Program-made: the position numbers and the translations under genes
Shown here: one piece after another, positions 17,086 through 26,036 of the stretch
Numbering within the stretch: position 1 is the stretch's first letter
Layout of the letters: the number at the start of each line of letters is the position of its first letter
Assembly: GCA_020439945.1 (NCBI GenBank)
Contig: JAGRPB010000029.1
Span: 1-39,841 of the forward strand
Direction of reading: 5' to 3'
Source of the DNA: Verrucomicrobiia bacterium
GTDB lineage: Bacteria > Verrucomicrobiota > Verrucomicrobiia > Verrucomicrobiales > DEV007
DNA length: 39,841 nt
Notes under the pieces: generated by a model
Seen by the model: only the letters and a program-made list of their open reading frames with translations
The model's database searches: none
What the model was told of the DNA's origin: nothing

Positions 17086-18693
17086 ATGATGGAACGACGC
17101 GACTTTCTCCAACAAACCGTGGCCACGAGCGCCAGTCTCATTCTCGCCGCCGCGACGAGCCGGGCGGCGACTGCCAAAGAAAATGCCGCTCAGCGCCTCG
17201 AATGCGACGCCTTCGTCTATGGCTCCACTCCCGGAGGACTGGCGGCCGCCATCCAGGCGGCGCGCGAAGGTTGTCGTGTCGTCATGGCCTGTCCGAAGCG
17301 GCATCCGGGCGGCATGACCGCCAGCGGACTCTGCACCACCGACGCCGTCCGGCGGGAAATGTTCGGCGGGCTGGTGATCGAATTCATCGACCGTGTCCGG
17401 GAAGACTACCGGCGTGAATTGGGTGAGAATTCGCCCGAATGGCCGCTGATCCACGATGGCTGGTTCTACGAACCGTCCGTCGCCGAGCGCGTGTTCGAGC
17501 GCCTGCTCGAAGCCGAAAGCGAACGCCTCACTTTCCTCCGCGCTCACCATCTCGTTTCCGCTGAGACGGCCGACGGTCGCGTCAACGAGGTCGTTCTTCA
17601 GACTCCTGCTGGCGAAGAAATCAGACTGACCGCGAACACTTTCATCGACGGCACCTACGAGGGGGATCTCGCCGCCGCCGCGGGAGTGCCGTATCGCGTC
17701 GGCCGCGAAGGGCGAGACGAACTGGGTGAATCACTCGCCGGCATCCACTACATGAACTGGAAAACCGGCGAGCAGATCCAGACGCCGGACACCGGCGAAC
17801 CATCGCCCGCCATCCAGGCCTTCTGCGCGCGATCCATTTTCACCGACGATCCTGAAAAGCTGGTTCCGCTGGAGAAACCGGACACCTACGAACAACACCT
17901 GCCCGACCTGCTGCCCCTGCTCGACGACTTTTCCTCGGGCCGGGTGAAACGATGCAGTCTCGGCTCGAAACTGGCCCGCCGGAAATATCAGCTCAATGGT
18001 TCCATCGATCGCCTGACCAGCATCAACTGTCCCGGCATCAGCTGGACCTGGCCCGAAGCCGAGCGCCATCACCGCGAGCGGCTCGAGAAATTCCACGTCG
18101 ATCACGCCGCCAGCTACGCCTGGTTTTTGCAGAACGATCCCCGCGTTCCCGACGACATTCGCGCCCTCTGGAAAAAAGCCGGACGCCACGCCGACGAGTT
18201 CACCGACAACGATCACTGGCCATGGCAGATCTACGTGCGCCAGGGACGGCGCATCGATGGGCGCGCCCGCGTGACTCAGCATAATTTCATCGTCGATCCA
18301 AAAACCGGACGCACCCCGAAGATCGAACACCCCATCGCCATCGGCGAGCATTCCTTCGATGTTCATCCGTGCCACGATCGACGCTTCGCGGTCGATGGCT
18401 GGATGGAGGGCGTGCTCTGGTATCCCAAGAAAGCCTTCGGTCCCGCCCAACCCGGCCAGGTTCCCTACGGCGCCATGCTTCCCGAGAAACTCGAAAACCT
18501 TCTCGTTCCCGTGGCGCTCTCCAGCACCCACATCGCCATGTCGGTGCTGCGGATGGAACCACTCTGGATGACCACCGGCCAGATCGCCGGTCTCGCGGCC
18601 GCCGAGGCGAAGGATTCCGGCGTCGCCGTCGCCAACCTCGATCCCGATCCGCTCCCGGCGAAGCTCAAGATCAAAATCGATCCCTACGCCTGA
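17086..18693 (+). CDS. Tat-exported FAD-dependent oxidoreductase
   Basis: A 535-residue protein starting with a twin-arginine signal (ERRDFLQQTVATSASLILA), which implies export of a folded, cofactor-loaded enzyme. The FAD-binding start is DAFVYGSTPGGLAAAIQAAR (about 41-60), followed by HPGGMTASGLCTTDA. FIDGTYEGDLAAAAGVPYRVG and VPVALSSTHIAMSVLRMEP correspond position by position to segments of the preceding gene, so the two are tandem paralogues. This copy lacks the EF-hand tail. Two ATGs lie in a row (17086, 17089). It follows its paralogue by 75 bp and is separated from the next gene by 1 bp, so it is certainly co-transcribed with the glycosidase-like gene. The substrate is unknown; a polysaccharide-derived sugar is the likely class from context. 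Confidence 0.87.
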   Translation: MMERRDFLQQTVATSASLILAAATSRAATAKENAAQRLECDAFVYGSTPGGLAAAIQAAREGCRVVMACPKRHPGGMTASGLCTTDAVRREMFGGLVIEFIDRVREDYRRELGENSPEWPLIHDGWFYEPSVAERVFERLLEAESERLTFLRAHHLVSAETADGRVNEVVLQTPAGEEIRLTANTFIDGTYEGDLAAAAGVPYRVGREGRDELGESLAGIHYMNWKTGEQIQTPDTGEPSPAIQAFCARSIFTDDPEKLVPLEKPDTYEQHLPDLLPLLDDFSSGRVKRCSLGSKLARRKYQLNGSIDRLTSINCPGISWTWPEAERHHRERLEKFHVDHAASYAWFLQNDPRVPDDIRALWKKAGRHADEFTDNDHWPWQIYVRQGRRIDGRARVTQHNFIVDPKTGRTPKIEHPIAIGEHSFDVHPCHDRRFAVDGWMEGVLWYPKKAFGPAQPGQVPYGAMLPEKLENLLVPVALSSTHIAMSVLRMEPLWMTTGQIAGLAAAEAKDSGVAVANLDPDPLPAKLKIKIDPYA

Positions 18694-18694
18694 C

Positions 18695-20323
18695 ATGAAG
18701 CGACGTTCGATTCTGAAGGCCGCGACCGGTGCGGGAGCGGCCTGGGCATTCAACCCTGTTGGGTCCGCGACCGAACCCTCTTTGGTCCCGCCGCCAAAGG
18801 TGCTCTACTCGAACGACACCACCAACATCATGTCCTGCGTCAGCCCGTGGCGCGACAAGAAGGATGGCCTCACCGACGAGCATTTGCGTCAGACCATTCG
18901 CGAGGCCGAAGGCGCGGACGTCCATGTGCTTCAACCGGGTCTCGGCTGGATCCCGTGGTGGGAATCGAAACTCTATTCGCCTAAGGAACACTACGAGGTG
19001 TTTCTCAAATCGCACGGTATCGACAAACCGAATGCCGTCGGGCGCTATCTCCTCGAAGGCGGCGATCTCGTCCGCACGCTGACGGACGAATGTGGAAAGG
19101 ACAGCATCCTGCCTTTCGTGTCCATCCGGCTGAATGACGGTCACCACACCCGCAAGCTGGCCGACGCGCTGAAGAAGGGAAAACCCGACCCATCGATGTC
19201 GCGGTTCTACTGGGAACACCTCGATGACTACCGCATCGGCGATGACGTTCACAACTGGGACGAGTCCGTCTTCGACTGGCGCTTCCCCGAGGTACGCGAT
19301 CACAAGGCGGCCATGATCGAGGAACTCTGCGACAGCCACGAGTTCGCCGGCCTGGAGCTGGATTTCCTGCGTCATTGGGTGAGGTTTTCACCGCAGCACA
19401 CGACCGAGGACGAACGCCGGGAGATCACCACTGCCTTCGTGAAACGCATGCGTCGCGCCGTCGATCGGAAGACCTTCGCCGGAAAACGGCGCTGGCTGGG
19501 CGTGCGGGTGCCGGCCTTGTTGGACATCCACCCCGACCAGGGCATCGATCTTGCGGCAATGGCGAAAGAAGCGGGAATCGATTTCGTGAATCTCTCGTAT
19601 TCCTACTTCACCCGGCAGGACGACGCCGTCGCCCGCATCCGCCAGATCGTGCCCGCGAAAACCTCAGTCTATGCGGAGATGACGCACACCACGCTGACCG
19701 GCAAAGCGATCTCGGGAAGCGGCACTCAACCCTACCTGCGGACCACCGACGAGCAGTTCTACACCACCGCCCACCTCGCCTACGAACAGGGCGCCACCGG
19801 GGTGAGTTTTTTCAATTTCGCCTACTACCGCGAGCACAGTCTGCCCGATCTCGGACCCTTTCACGAGCCGCCTTTCCACGTCCTCGCGAAAGTCGCCGAT
19901 CGCGATTTCGTGGCCCGTCAGGGTCATTGGTATTTTCTCAGCGAAGGCCGCAGGGACCCTGTGCTCGGCGACGACAAGCCCTTGCCGGCCTTGATTCAGA
20001 AAAACGCGCCCCATCGTTTTTCACTGCTCTGCTCACCAACCGCCCATCAGGTGAAGGATGGCCTGCTGCGATTCCGTTCGCCCGAAGACATTTCCGATCG
20101 CACCATCGAAGTGAGGCTCAACGGTCAGTCGCTTCAGGCTACGCCTTTCGTGGCCAAGCCGATCGATCATCCCTACGATGTCTGGCTCGGCGAACCGGAA
20201 GAATTCGTCTGCTTCCGAGTTCCCCGTCCACTGATCCGGAAAGGCGAGAACGAAATCGAGTTTATCGTGACCGGGGGAATCCGGGTGAAGCTGATGTACC
20301 TCGACCTGACTCTGCCGGTGTGA
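18695..20323 (+). CDS. Tat-exported glycoside-hydrolase-like TIM-barrel protein
   Basis: A 542-residue protein with a Tat-type leader (MKRRSILKAATGAGAAWAF). The body reads as an alpha/beta barrel: VHVLQPGLGWIPWW early, GLELDFLRHWVRF near residues 220-231, FVNLSYSYFT, SVYAEMTHT and GATGVSFFNFAYYR as successive strand ends. This pattern resembles putative glycosidases of the GH10-like or GHL class common in Planctomycetes and Verrucomicrobia. ELDFLRH could supply an acidic catalytic residue, but I cannot name the nucleophile. The last 120 residues (TIEVRLNGQSL onward) look like a beta-sandwich accessory domain. It starts 1 bp after the FAD oxidoreductase stop. A dispersed repeat copy (18751-18779) encodes the signal-peptide end. 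The fold is inferred, not proven. Confidence 0.75.
   Translation: MKRRSILKAATGAGAAWAFNPVGSATEPSLVPPPKVLYSNDTTNIMSCVSPWRDKKDGLTDEHLRQTIREAEGADVHVLQPGLGWIPWWESKLYSPKEHYEVFLKSHGIDKPNAVGRYLLEGGDLVRTLTDECGKDSILPFVSIRLNDGHHTRKLADALKKGKPDPSMSRFYWEHLDDYRIGDDVHNWDESVFDWRFPEVRDHKAAMIEELCDSHEFAGLELDFLRHWVRFSPQHTTEDERREITTAFVKRMRRAVDRKTFAGKRRWLGVRVPALLDIHPDQGIDLAAMAKEAGIDFVNLSYSYFTRQDDAVARIRQIVPAKTSVYAEMTHTTLTGKAISGSGTQPYLRTTDEQFYTTAHLAYEQGATGVSFFNFAYYREHSLPDLGPFHEPPFHVLAKVADRDFVARQGHWYFLSEGRRDPVLGDDKPLPALIQKNAPHRFSLLCSPTAHQVKDGLLRFRSPEDISDRTIEVRLNGQSLQATPFVAKPIDHPYDVWLGEPEEFVCFRVPRPLIRKGENEIEFIVTGGIRVKLMYLDLTLPV
18751..18779. repeat. Dispersed palindromic repeat copy inside a Tat signal region
   Basis: CAACCCTGTTGGGTCCGCGA and the following CCGAACCCT match the reverse complement of the copy at 26171: AGGGT-xx-GGTCG-x-GGACCCAAC. 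It lies within the coding sequence at codons 20-28 of the glycosidase-like gene, contributing NPVGSATEP to the signal-peptide/mature junction. The reading frame is kept. Confidence 0.65.
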
Positions 20324-20330
20324 ACCACGG

Positions 20331-21221
20331 TCACGCCTCAAGTGACTTTCGCCACTCCTTGAATTCGCGATCGATCTCTTCACGCGAGCATTTTGGACGA
20401 AAGACGGCGCGCATCCTGAATTCGTACTCTTTGGCGATTTCGTAGTCGGGAATCAGGAACTGGAAATCCCAGGCCGGATTGGTGGTTTCGCGTTCGGCGT
20501 TGGCGCCGCCTCCGGAAGGGGACTGGGTAAAGCGAATGCCATCGCTTCGGTCAAAGAGGTAGGCCACCGTGAAGTCATCGAAGTTTCCGTAGAAAAACGG
20601 GACATCGAAACGGAGCGGCGAGAAGTTCTTGTAAAGCGCGTCAGGCGCGTCTTCGGCAAAGGTCATTTCGAAGTCATCATCGCGATGACGCGCGGTGCTG
20701 TCCCGATTGTGCGCCGGACTACAGAGCTGCTGCCAGTAGTTGGGTTGGCCCCGCCCCAGCATTCCGCCGCGAAAGTAGAGGCTCTTGTCGGCGGGTGCGT
20801 TCATGTAGCTCGCCCAGAAAAGGCCGATGTAGTCGTGGGTGAAAACATGCTGCGTGGCCCGGCAACGAAAACTCAGGTCGACATAGTGCGGCGCCACCAG
20901 TTCGAATCGGGTCCAGCTTTCGAGGTAGGTCGTGTGCGTGGGAGGCTGGTAGAGTTCCGCCACGTTTTCGTCGGGCCGCGTGAAAGTCATCGGCGACCGC
21001 CGGGGTTCGAAAAAGACATCGCGATCCGCCTCCCCATCGCCACTGATGATGTGCTCGAGATTCAGACCGGCGATCCCAGGCACGAAGAAACTGCGATCGC
21101 CGGCGCGATGAGTCAGCGACCAGAGACCGTTGTATCCGGCGCGATGGGAGGAGATTTCGTCCGACGCGTTATCGCCGATAACCGCGGTCAGGTCGCCGAC
21201 TTCAAAGGTATCGTGTGCCAT
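20331..21221 (-). CDS. Conserved-looking protein of unknown function
   Basis: A 296-residue protein starting at ATG 21221; a TTG at 21242 is a weaker choice. It has no signal peptide and no membrane segment. It is rich in aromatic residues and His, with segments such as RAGYNGLWSLTHR, HTTYLESWTRFEL, HVFTHDYIGLFWASYM and FFYGNFDDFTVAYLFDR. The layout suggests an all-beta fold of the galactose-mutarotase or carbohydrate-binding kind, but I do not recognise the family. It is probably transcribed with the radical SAM gene 48 bp upstream. Its stop lies only 7 bp from the stop of the convergent glycosidase-like gene. It could be related to that gene's sugar metabolism or to the radical SAM enzyme. 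Confidence 0.7.
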   Translation of the reverse strand: MAHDTFEVGDLTAVIGDNASDEISSHRAGYNGLWSLTHRAGDRSFFVPGIAGLNLEHIISGDGEADRDVFFEPRRSPMTFTRPDENVAELYQPPTHTTYLESWTRFELVAPHYVDLSFRCRATQHVFTHDYIGLFWASYMNAPADKSLYFRGGMLGRGQPNYWQQLCSPAHNRDSTARHRDDDFEMTFAEDAPDALYKNFSPLRFDVPFFYGNFDDFTVAYLFDRSDGIRFTQSPSGGGANAERETTNPAWDFQFLIPDYEIAKEYEFRMRAVFRPKCSREEIDREFKEWRKSLEA

Positions 21222-21269
21222 GGTGCGCCGATTCTGAGACAACCGATCGCAAAATGACAGGGCAATTCA

Positions 21270-22343
21270 TCAGTTCATCGAAGACACCGCGTTTCCGGTA
21301 GGCTGGTAGGCACAGAGCGGGTCCTGGGCAAACACATCGCCGTAAACCGACAGGGCCCGGGAACGCGATCCGCCGCACAGCGTGCGAAATTCGCAGCCAC
21401 CGCATTTGCCTTTCAGCAGATCGTGATCGCGAAGATTCACGAACAACGGGTGATTCCGGTAAACGTCACACAGCGAATCCTCGCGGACGTTTCCAGCCAC
21501 GACGGGAAGGAATCCGCTCGGTGAGATGTCGCCGGTGTGGGAAATGAAGGCCACACCGCGACCGTCGCGAATTCCGGGGGGAGCACGGCGAGTCACCCGC
21601 CCCGCACTGCGTTCGTGCTGAACCACGACGCGACGATAGTGGTGTCCCTCGGTCGTCTTCACGTCGAATGGCGCGTCTTTCGCGATTTGATAGAGGCGCT
21701 CCAGCATGATCTCGACTTCCTCGGCATCGGGCAGATCCTCCAATCCCGCGCGTCCCGTGGGCACAATCAGGAAGACGCTCCACATGGCGGGACGCAGCTG
21801 ATACATGAGGTCGGCGAAGTCCTCGAGTTCGTGGATATTTCCCTGGTGGATCGTGGTGTTGATCTGGACGGGAATCCCGGCATCATGCGCCATATCCACC
21901 GCCGTGAGGGTGCGATCGAAAGTGTGGGAGACGCCGCGGAAATCGTCATGCGAAGGGCGATTGGCCCCATCGAGACTTAGCGACATCCGTTGGACTCCCG
22001 CCTCTTTCAGAGCGTGAAAATCGGTCCGCAACAGCAGAGGCGTGGCCGAGGGACTGAGCGAAGTGTGGATACCACAGGTGCCGCTGGCGTAGCGGATCAG
22101 GTCGATCAAGTCGGAACGCATCATCGGATCGCCACCGGTGAGCACGAGCATCTGGGGCGCGAGGCGGGCGATTTCGTCGAGCAGCCGGAGCGATTCCTCG
22201 TGACTCAACTGGTCGGGGTCCATCTTCGGCATCGCTGTGGCCCGGCAATGGCGACAGGCCAACGCGCAGGCGCGGGTGATTTCCCAAAAAAGAATGAAGG
22301 GACTTTTTGCGAGATCGAGGGAACCAAAGCCGGGCGGTTTCAT
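21270..22343 (-). CDS. Radical SAM/SPASM enzyme (AhbD/NirJ-like)
   Basis: A 357-residue protein. The radical SAM cluster motif is CALACRHC (C26, C30, C33). LVLTGGDPMMR supplies the SAM-binding GG motif, and MSLSLDGANRPSHDDFRG is typical of the family. The C-terminal SPASM-type region has C314, C317, C323 and C344 (KCGGCEFRTLC and DPLC), ligands for an extra iron-sulfur cluster. The N-terminal KSPFILFWEITRACALACRHC strongly resembles AhbD/NirJ-like enzymes and the related TIGR04053 group. Known members act on haem precursors or on peptides. No haem genes are nearby, so the substrate is open. I chose ATG 22343; a GTG at 22382 would add 13 residues. The unknown 296-residue protein follows after 48 bp. 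Confidence 0.88.
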   Translation of the reverse strand: MKPPGFGSLDLAKSPFILFWEITRACALACRHCRATAMPKMDPDQLSHEESLRLLDEIARLAPQMLVLTGGDPMMRSDLIDLIRYASGTCGIHTSLSPSATPLLLRTDFHALKEAGVQRMSLSLDGANRPSHDDFRGVSHTFDRTLTAVDMAHDAGIPVQINTTIHQGNIHELEDFADLMYQLRPAMWSVFLIVPTGRAGLEDLPDAEEVEIMLERLYQIAKDAPFDVKTTEGHHYRRVVVQHERSAGRVTRRAPPGIRDGRGVAFISHTGDISPSGFLPVVAGNVREDSLCDVYRNHPLFVNLRDHDLLKGKCGGCEFRTLCGGSRSRALSVYGDVFAQDPLCAYQPTGNAVSSMN

Positions 22344-22526
22344 GACATTTCCAGTGACGAAGTTGCCCGCAAACTCCCCCACCCGCTCCCGAATGACTCC
22401 GCAAATCCTGCGATCTTTCAGCGGGAGGATTGACGGGATCGAATCACAGAATTCGCAATCTCAGGGAAGGCATTCCGCATGGGCGACGCACTTCTCGAGA
22501 TCTCGCTCCGTCACCAACCCCATCAC

Positions 22527-22549
22527 AAATCGCTCATTTTAAACGATTT
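22527..22549. promoter_or_regulatory. Inverted repeat in AT-rich divergent region
   Basis: AAATCG and CGATTT flank an 11-bp AT-rich loop containing CATTTTAAA, in the 277-bp region between the divergent radical SAM and OmpA-like genes. It is unusually AT-rich for this window, so it could be an operator or part of a promoter. No matched -35/-10 pair was found. Confidence 0.3.
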
Positions 22550-22620
22550 AAGCACACCTCGAATCTTGTGGCAGGGGAAATGCATGAAAGGAAGAGCTGA
22601 ATCGTCATTCCTCCAGCACC

Positions 22621-24660
22621 ATGAAAAAACTTCCCTTCATCCTCGCCGCCAGTCTCCTGGTTCCGCAGATCGGTCTGCCCCAGGGGAAAAAGGACAAAGA
22701 CAAACACGACGATCGCCATCCATCGCAGGAGCACGTCGAGAAAGCTCGCGAAAATCTCCAGCAACGCGCCCGTCAGGTTCAGCAACAGGCGGAACAGCGT
22801 CACCGGCAGGTCGAGCACTCGCAGCAGAAAAAGTCCGCTCCACCGGCAAACACCGCTCAAAACCGGGGACAACAGAAGCCCGCGGAAGTAAAAAAGACCG
22901 GACAAAGTCAGGTGGCACAAGCCAACCGTGAGAAAGAAGCGGCCGCAGCCCGCGCCAGGGCAGAGGCCGCCGCCAAAGCCAAGGCGACTGCTGCCGCTCG
23001 TGCCAAGGCGGAAGCGGCGGCTCGTGAACAACGGATGGCGGCCGCGGCCCGCACCGCGCGAGAGCCGGCCCGCCCCGAGAACAAAGGCAAGCCTGACCAC
23101 GATGCCCATGGGCGCATGACCGCTTCCGAAGAACACCACGCAAGACCCACTCAGCACCCGCAAAAACCGGCGGCAGAGAAAAAGCCGGCGCCAGCGGAAG
23201 CGTCGGCCCGCCAACGCCTGGTCGAACAGAGGCGTCAGGCCGAAGAGAGGCAGCGCATAGCGGAGGCCAACAGCCGCAGGGAGGCTGAGAAAAAAGCGGA
23301 AGCCGCTCGCGAACACGCCCGCACCGTGGAAGAAGCCAAACAACAAATGGCCGAACGGCGCCGCTTGGCTTCCGAAGCCCATCGCCAGCCAAATCCGCCT
23401 GTCCGAAACGGCGCGACCACTCCACACGAGTCGAAACCTCAAAGAACCACCGGCAACGGCAAACCGACCGGATTGGCGAAAGGAATGATCGACACCAAAC
23501 CCGTCCGCTCCGTGCCACCGACGGAAAACCGGAACGCTGGCAATGACCATCACGACCACAACACGGTCGCCCGCAATGTCCCCGATCGTCCGAAACCGAC
23601 CGAGGCCATAACGGAACGAACTCGGGAAACGCTCCAGGATCACGGACGCCGCAATCGGGAGTCGGACGAAAGGCGTGCCAGCGAAATCCACGACAGCAAG
23701 GATGCCAAGCACCTCATTTCCTCGATTCTCGGCGGAGCCGCCGCTGGCGCTATCACATCGCGACTGACCGGCAACGACGATCATGGCCGGGACTTCGATC
23801 GGGACCACGACCACGACCGCGATCATGGGCCGGGCCACGGCCACTTCGATGCGCAGCGCGATCGTCTGCCCGCCTCCCAGGTCGGGCGCAGCGATCAGGA
23901 ACGCCGCGACACTGTGAACTACCTCGTCCAGCGGCTGAACGGCCGGGCCACGCTCGACCAGGCACCGCCTGCTTTCCGTCGCGATTTCGACTCACATGAC
24001 CGCGACTGGCGCGACGACGACCGGTTCCACCACGATCATGAACGCGACTGGGACCACGACGATCACCACCACCATCATCCCCATTACTTCGACGGAAACC
24101 GCCGTGTGGTCTGGTACGCCAGCCGCAGCGCCATTCCCGCCATCCTCCTCGCGTCGAACTCACTCAACTACGTCGACGTGACCCGGGTCTATGACAGCCC
24201 CTATCGGTCCGAGTATCTGGATGGCGGTCCCGATGGCTACTACGACCAGATTCCTCCCACTTATCGCGACGACGATGCCTACGCCGTGTCCTACAGCGTG
24301 GACCCGAATTCAGCGATTTCTCAGGACGACATCCTCTTCGTACAGGGATCGACCGATCTCGCCGACGCCTACTCCTACGATCTCGTGGTCGACATGGCCG
24401 AAGCGATGACCGCACCCGAACTCGGCGAGGCGCAGTTCGTCATCGAGGGTCACGCCTCCGCCGAGGGTAGCTATGACGCCAACCTCGAGCTTTCTCAGGA
24501 ACGCGCCGAACGCATCGCCCGCGATCTCGTGAATCTCGGCGTCTCACCCGACCGACTCATCCCGGTTGGTTATGGCGAAACCGAGGCCGAATATCCCGCC
24601 GACGCTCCCGAAAGCCTCCGTGCGCTCGACCGCCGCGTGATGGTGTTCCGGAAAGAATAA
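22621..24660 (+). CDS. OmpA-like envelope protein with coiled-coil and His/Asp-rich regions
   Basis: A 679-residue protein with a Sec signal (MKKLPFILAASLLVPQIG). Residues about 25-250 are Gln/Arg/Lys/Ala-rich and TolA-like (AAAARARAEAAAKAKATAAA), probably long helices or coiled coil. A short hydrophobic glycine/alanine stretch (HLISSILGGAAAGAITSRL, about 360-380) follows. Two His/Asp-rich blocks come next, near 385-410 (DHDHDRDHGPGHGHFD) and 460-495 (DWDHDDHHHHHPHYFD). Residues about 565-679 form an OmpA C-terminal peptidoglycan-binding-like domain (FVIEGHASAEGSYDANLELS, ending LDRRVMVFRKE). The usual GHTD is GHAS, so the Asp that binds diaminopimelate is missing. It probably sits in the periplasm or outer membrane. 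A hairpin terminator follows at 24695. Confidence 0.82.
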   Translation: MKKLPFILAASLLVPQIGLPQGKKDKDKHDDRHPSQEHVEKARENLQQRARQVQQQAEQRHRQVEHSQQKKSAPPANTAQNRGQQKPAEVKKTGQSQVAQANREKEAAAARARAEAAAKAKATAAARAKAEAAAREQRMAAAARTAREPARPENKGKPDHDAHGRMTASEEHHARPTQHPQKPAAEKKPAPAEASARQRLVEQRRQAEERQRIAEANSRREAEKKAEAAREHARTVEEAKQQMAERRRLASEAHRQPNPPVRNGATTPHESKPQRTTGNGKPTGLAKGMIDTKPVRSVPPTENRNAGNDHHDHNTVARNVPDRPKPTEAITERTRETLQDHGRRNRESDERRASEIHDSKDAKHLISSILGGAAAGAITSRLTGNDDHGRDFDRDHDHDRDHGPGHGHFDAQRDRLPASQVGRSDQERRDTVNYLVQRLNGRATLDQAPPAFRRDFDSHDRDWRDDDRFHHDHERDWDHDDHHHHHPHYFDGNRRVVWYASRSAIPAILLASNSLNYVDVTRVYDSPYRSEYLDGGPDGYYDQIPPTYRDDDAYAVSYSVDPNSAISQDDILFVQGSTDLADAYSYDLVVDMAEAMTAPELGEAQFVIEGHASAEGSYDANLELSQERAERIARDLVNLGVSPDRLIPVGYGETEAEYPADAPESLRALDRRVMVFRKE

Positions 24661-24694
24661 TCTATTCACAAAAAACTCCCGACCTCCAAACAAA

Positions 24695-24747
24695 CCAAGC
24701 CCCTGCGCCGCACTCCATTCGAGCCGGCAGCAGGGGTTTTGGCTTGG
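24695..24747. terminator. Bidirectional hairpin terminator between ompA-like gene and trpB
   Basis: CCAAGCCCCTGC (24695-24706) pairs with GCAGGGG (24730-24736) and, after a TTTTGG bulge, CTTGG (24743-24747); GCCG and CGGC extend the stem inside. It lies 34 bp after the OmpA-like stop and 16 bp before the end of the convergent trpB, so it can serve both strands. Confidence 0.7.
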
Positions 24748-24763
24748 GGAAAGGAATCCGCTC

Positions 24764-25987
24764 TTAGGGAGTCTCCCCATCCAGCAGGAATCGCGAGGCC
24801 TGCTCCACGTCCTTGTCACCGCGACCGGAGAGGTTCACCACGATGATCTGGTCCTTGTCCATGGTCGGCGCGACCTTGCGGACTTCGGCGAGAGCGTGGC
24901 TGCTTTCGAGCGCGGGAATGATTCCTTCGCATTCGCAGAGTTCGCGGAAGGCGGCCAGGGCCTCGTCATCGGTGGCGTAATTGTAGGTCACGCGACCTTC
25001 GCTCTGGAGAAAGGCGTGCTCGGGACCGACGGCGGCGTAGTCGAGACCGGCCGACACGGAATGCGTCAGCTCGATCTGGCCATCGTCATCGGCGAGGAGC
25101 CACGTCTTCGTTCCCTGAAGAACGCCGAGTTTGCCGCCTTGGAAACGGGCCGCGTGTTCGCCGTGACGAATGCCGTGGCCGCCGGCTTCGACGCCCGTCA
25201 TTTTCACGCCGTCATCGCCAAGGAAAGGATGAAACAGGCCGATCGAATTGCTGCCGCCGCCGACGCAAGCAACGAGCAAGTCCGGCAATTTCTCTTCGCG
25301 CTCGAGAATCTGCCGGCGGGCTTCCTGACCAATCACGCGGTGGAAATCGCGCACCATCATGGGATACGGATGCGGCCCAAGGGCGCTGCCGAGAATGTAG
25401 TGCGTCGTGCGCACGTTCGTGACCCAATCACGCAGCGCTTCGTTGACGGCTTCCTTGAGCGTCCGCTGGCCCGCTTCCACGCCGCGCACTTCCGCGCCGA
25501 GCAGACGCATCCGAACGACATTGAGATGCTGCCGCTCCATGTCGACGGCACCCATGTATACAACGCATTCGAGGCCAAAACGCGCCGCCACGGTGGCGGT
25601 GGCCACGCCGTGCTGACCGGCACCGGTCTCGGCAATGATTCGTTTCTTTCCGAGCCGCCGCGCGAGCAGGATCTGACCGAGGGCGTTGTTGATCTTGTGG
25701 GCGCCGGTGTGGAGCAAATCCTCGCGCTTCAGGTAAATGCGGGCGCCGCCGAGGCGCTCGGTCCATCGCTCCGCAAAATACAGCGGCGTCGGTCGACCGA
25801 CATACTCGTTGAGCAGGCGGTCGAGTTCCGCCTGGAACTCGGGATCTTCCTTGGCCTTGTGATACTCGGCCGTCAGTTCGTCGAGCGCGGCGACCAGCGT
25901 CTCGGGGACGAAGCGTCCGCCGAAGGTGCCGAAATGACCGCTCTCGTCGGGAAGGGTGGGCGATTCTGGAGTCTGAGTTTCGCTCAT
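24764..25987 (-). CDS. trpB: Tryptophan synthase beta chain
   Basis: A 407-residue PLP enzyme that condenses indole with serine to make tryptophan. The PLP lysine is K98 in [15 protein letters not shown]. The catalytic Glu segment [14 protein letters not shown] and the phosphate-binding GGGSNSIG loop are intact. The N-terminal [15 protein letters not shown] is diagnostic. Length and motifs fit TrpB1 rather than the longer TrpB2 type. No trpA or other trp gene is adjacent; the neighbours are mutY (49 bp upstream) and the convergent OmpA-like gene, so the pathway genes are scattered or trpA lies elsewhere. No attenuator or leader peptide was seen upstream. The start ATG at 25987 has no Shine-Dalgarno sequence. 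Confidence 0.97.
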   Translation of the reverse strand: MSETQTPESPTLPDESGHFGTFGGRFVPETLVAALDELTAEYHKAKEDPEFQAELDRLLNEYVGRPTPLYFAERWTERLGGARIYLKREDLLHTGAHKINNALGQILLARRLGKKRIIAETGAGQHGVATATVAARFGLECVVYMGAVDMERQHLNVVRMRLLGAEVRGVEAGQRTLKEAVNEALRDWVTNVRTTHYILGSALGPHPYPMMVRDFHRVIGQEARRQILEREEKLPDLLVACVGGGSNSIGLFHPFLGDDGVKMTGVEAGGHGIRHGEHAARFQGGKLGVLQGTKTWLLADDDGQIELTHSVSAGLDYAAVGPEHAFLQSEGRVTYNYATDDEALAAFRELCECEGIIPALESSHALAEVRKVAPTMDKDQIIVVNLSGRGDKDVEQASRFLLDGETP

Positions 25988-26036
25988 GGTGAGGGCGGCA
26001 ATAAACCACGGAAACGCCGGTCCGCCAGTCCGCCAG

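Noticed and set aside
22534..23844. Antisense 436-codon hydrophobic frame opposite the OmpA-like gene
   Set aside because: Looks membrane-like only because it is the complement of Lys/Arg/Ala-rich codons; the real gene has signal peptide and OmpA domain.
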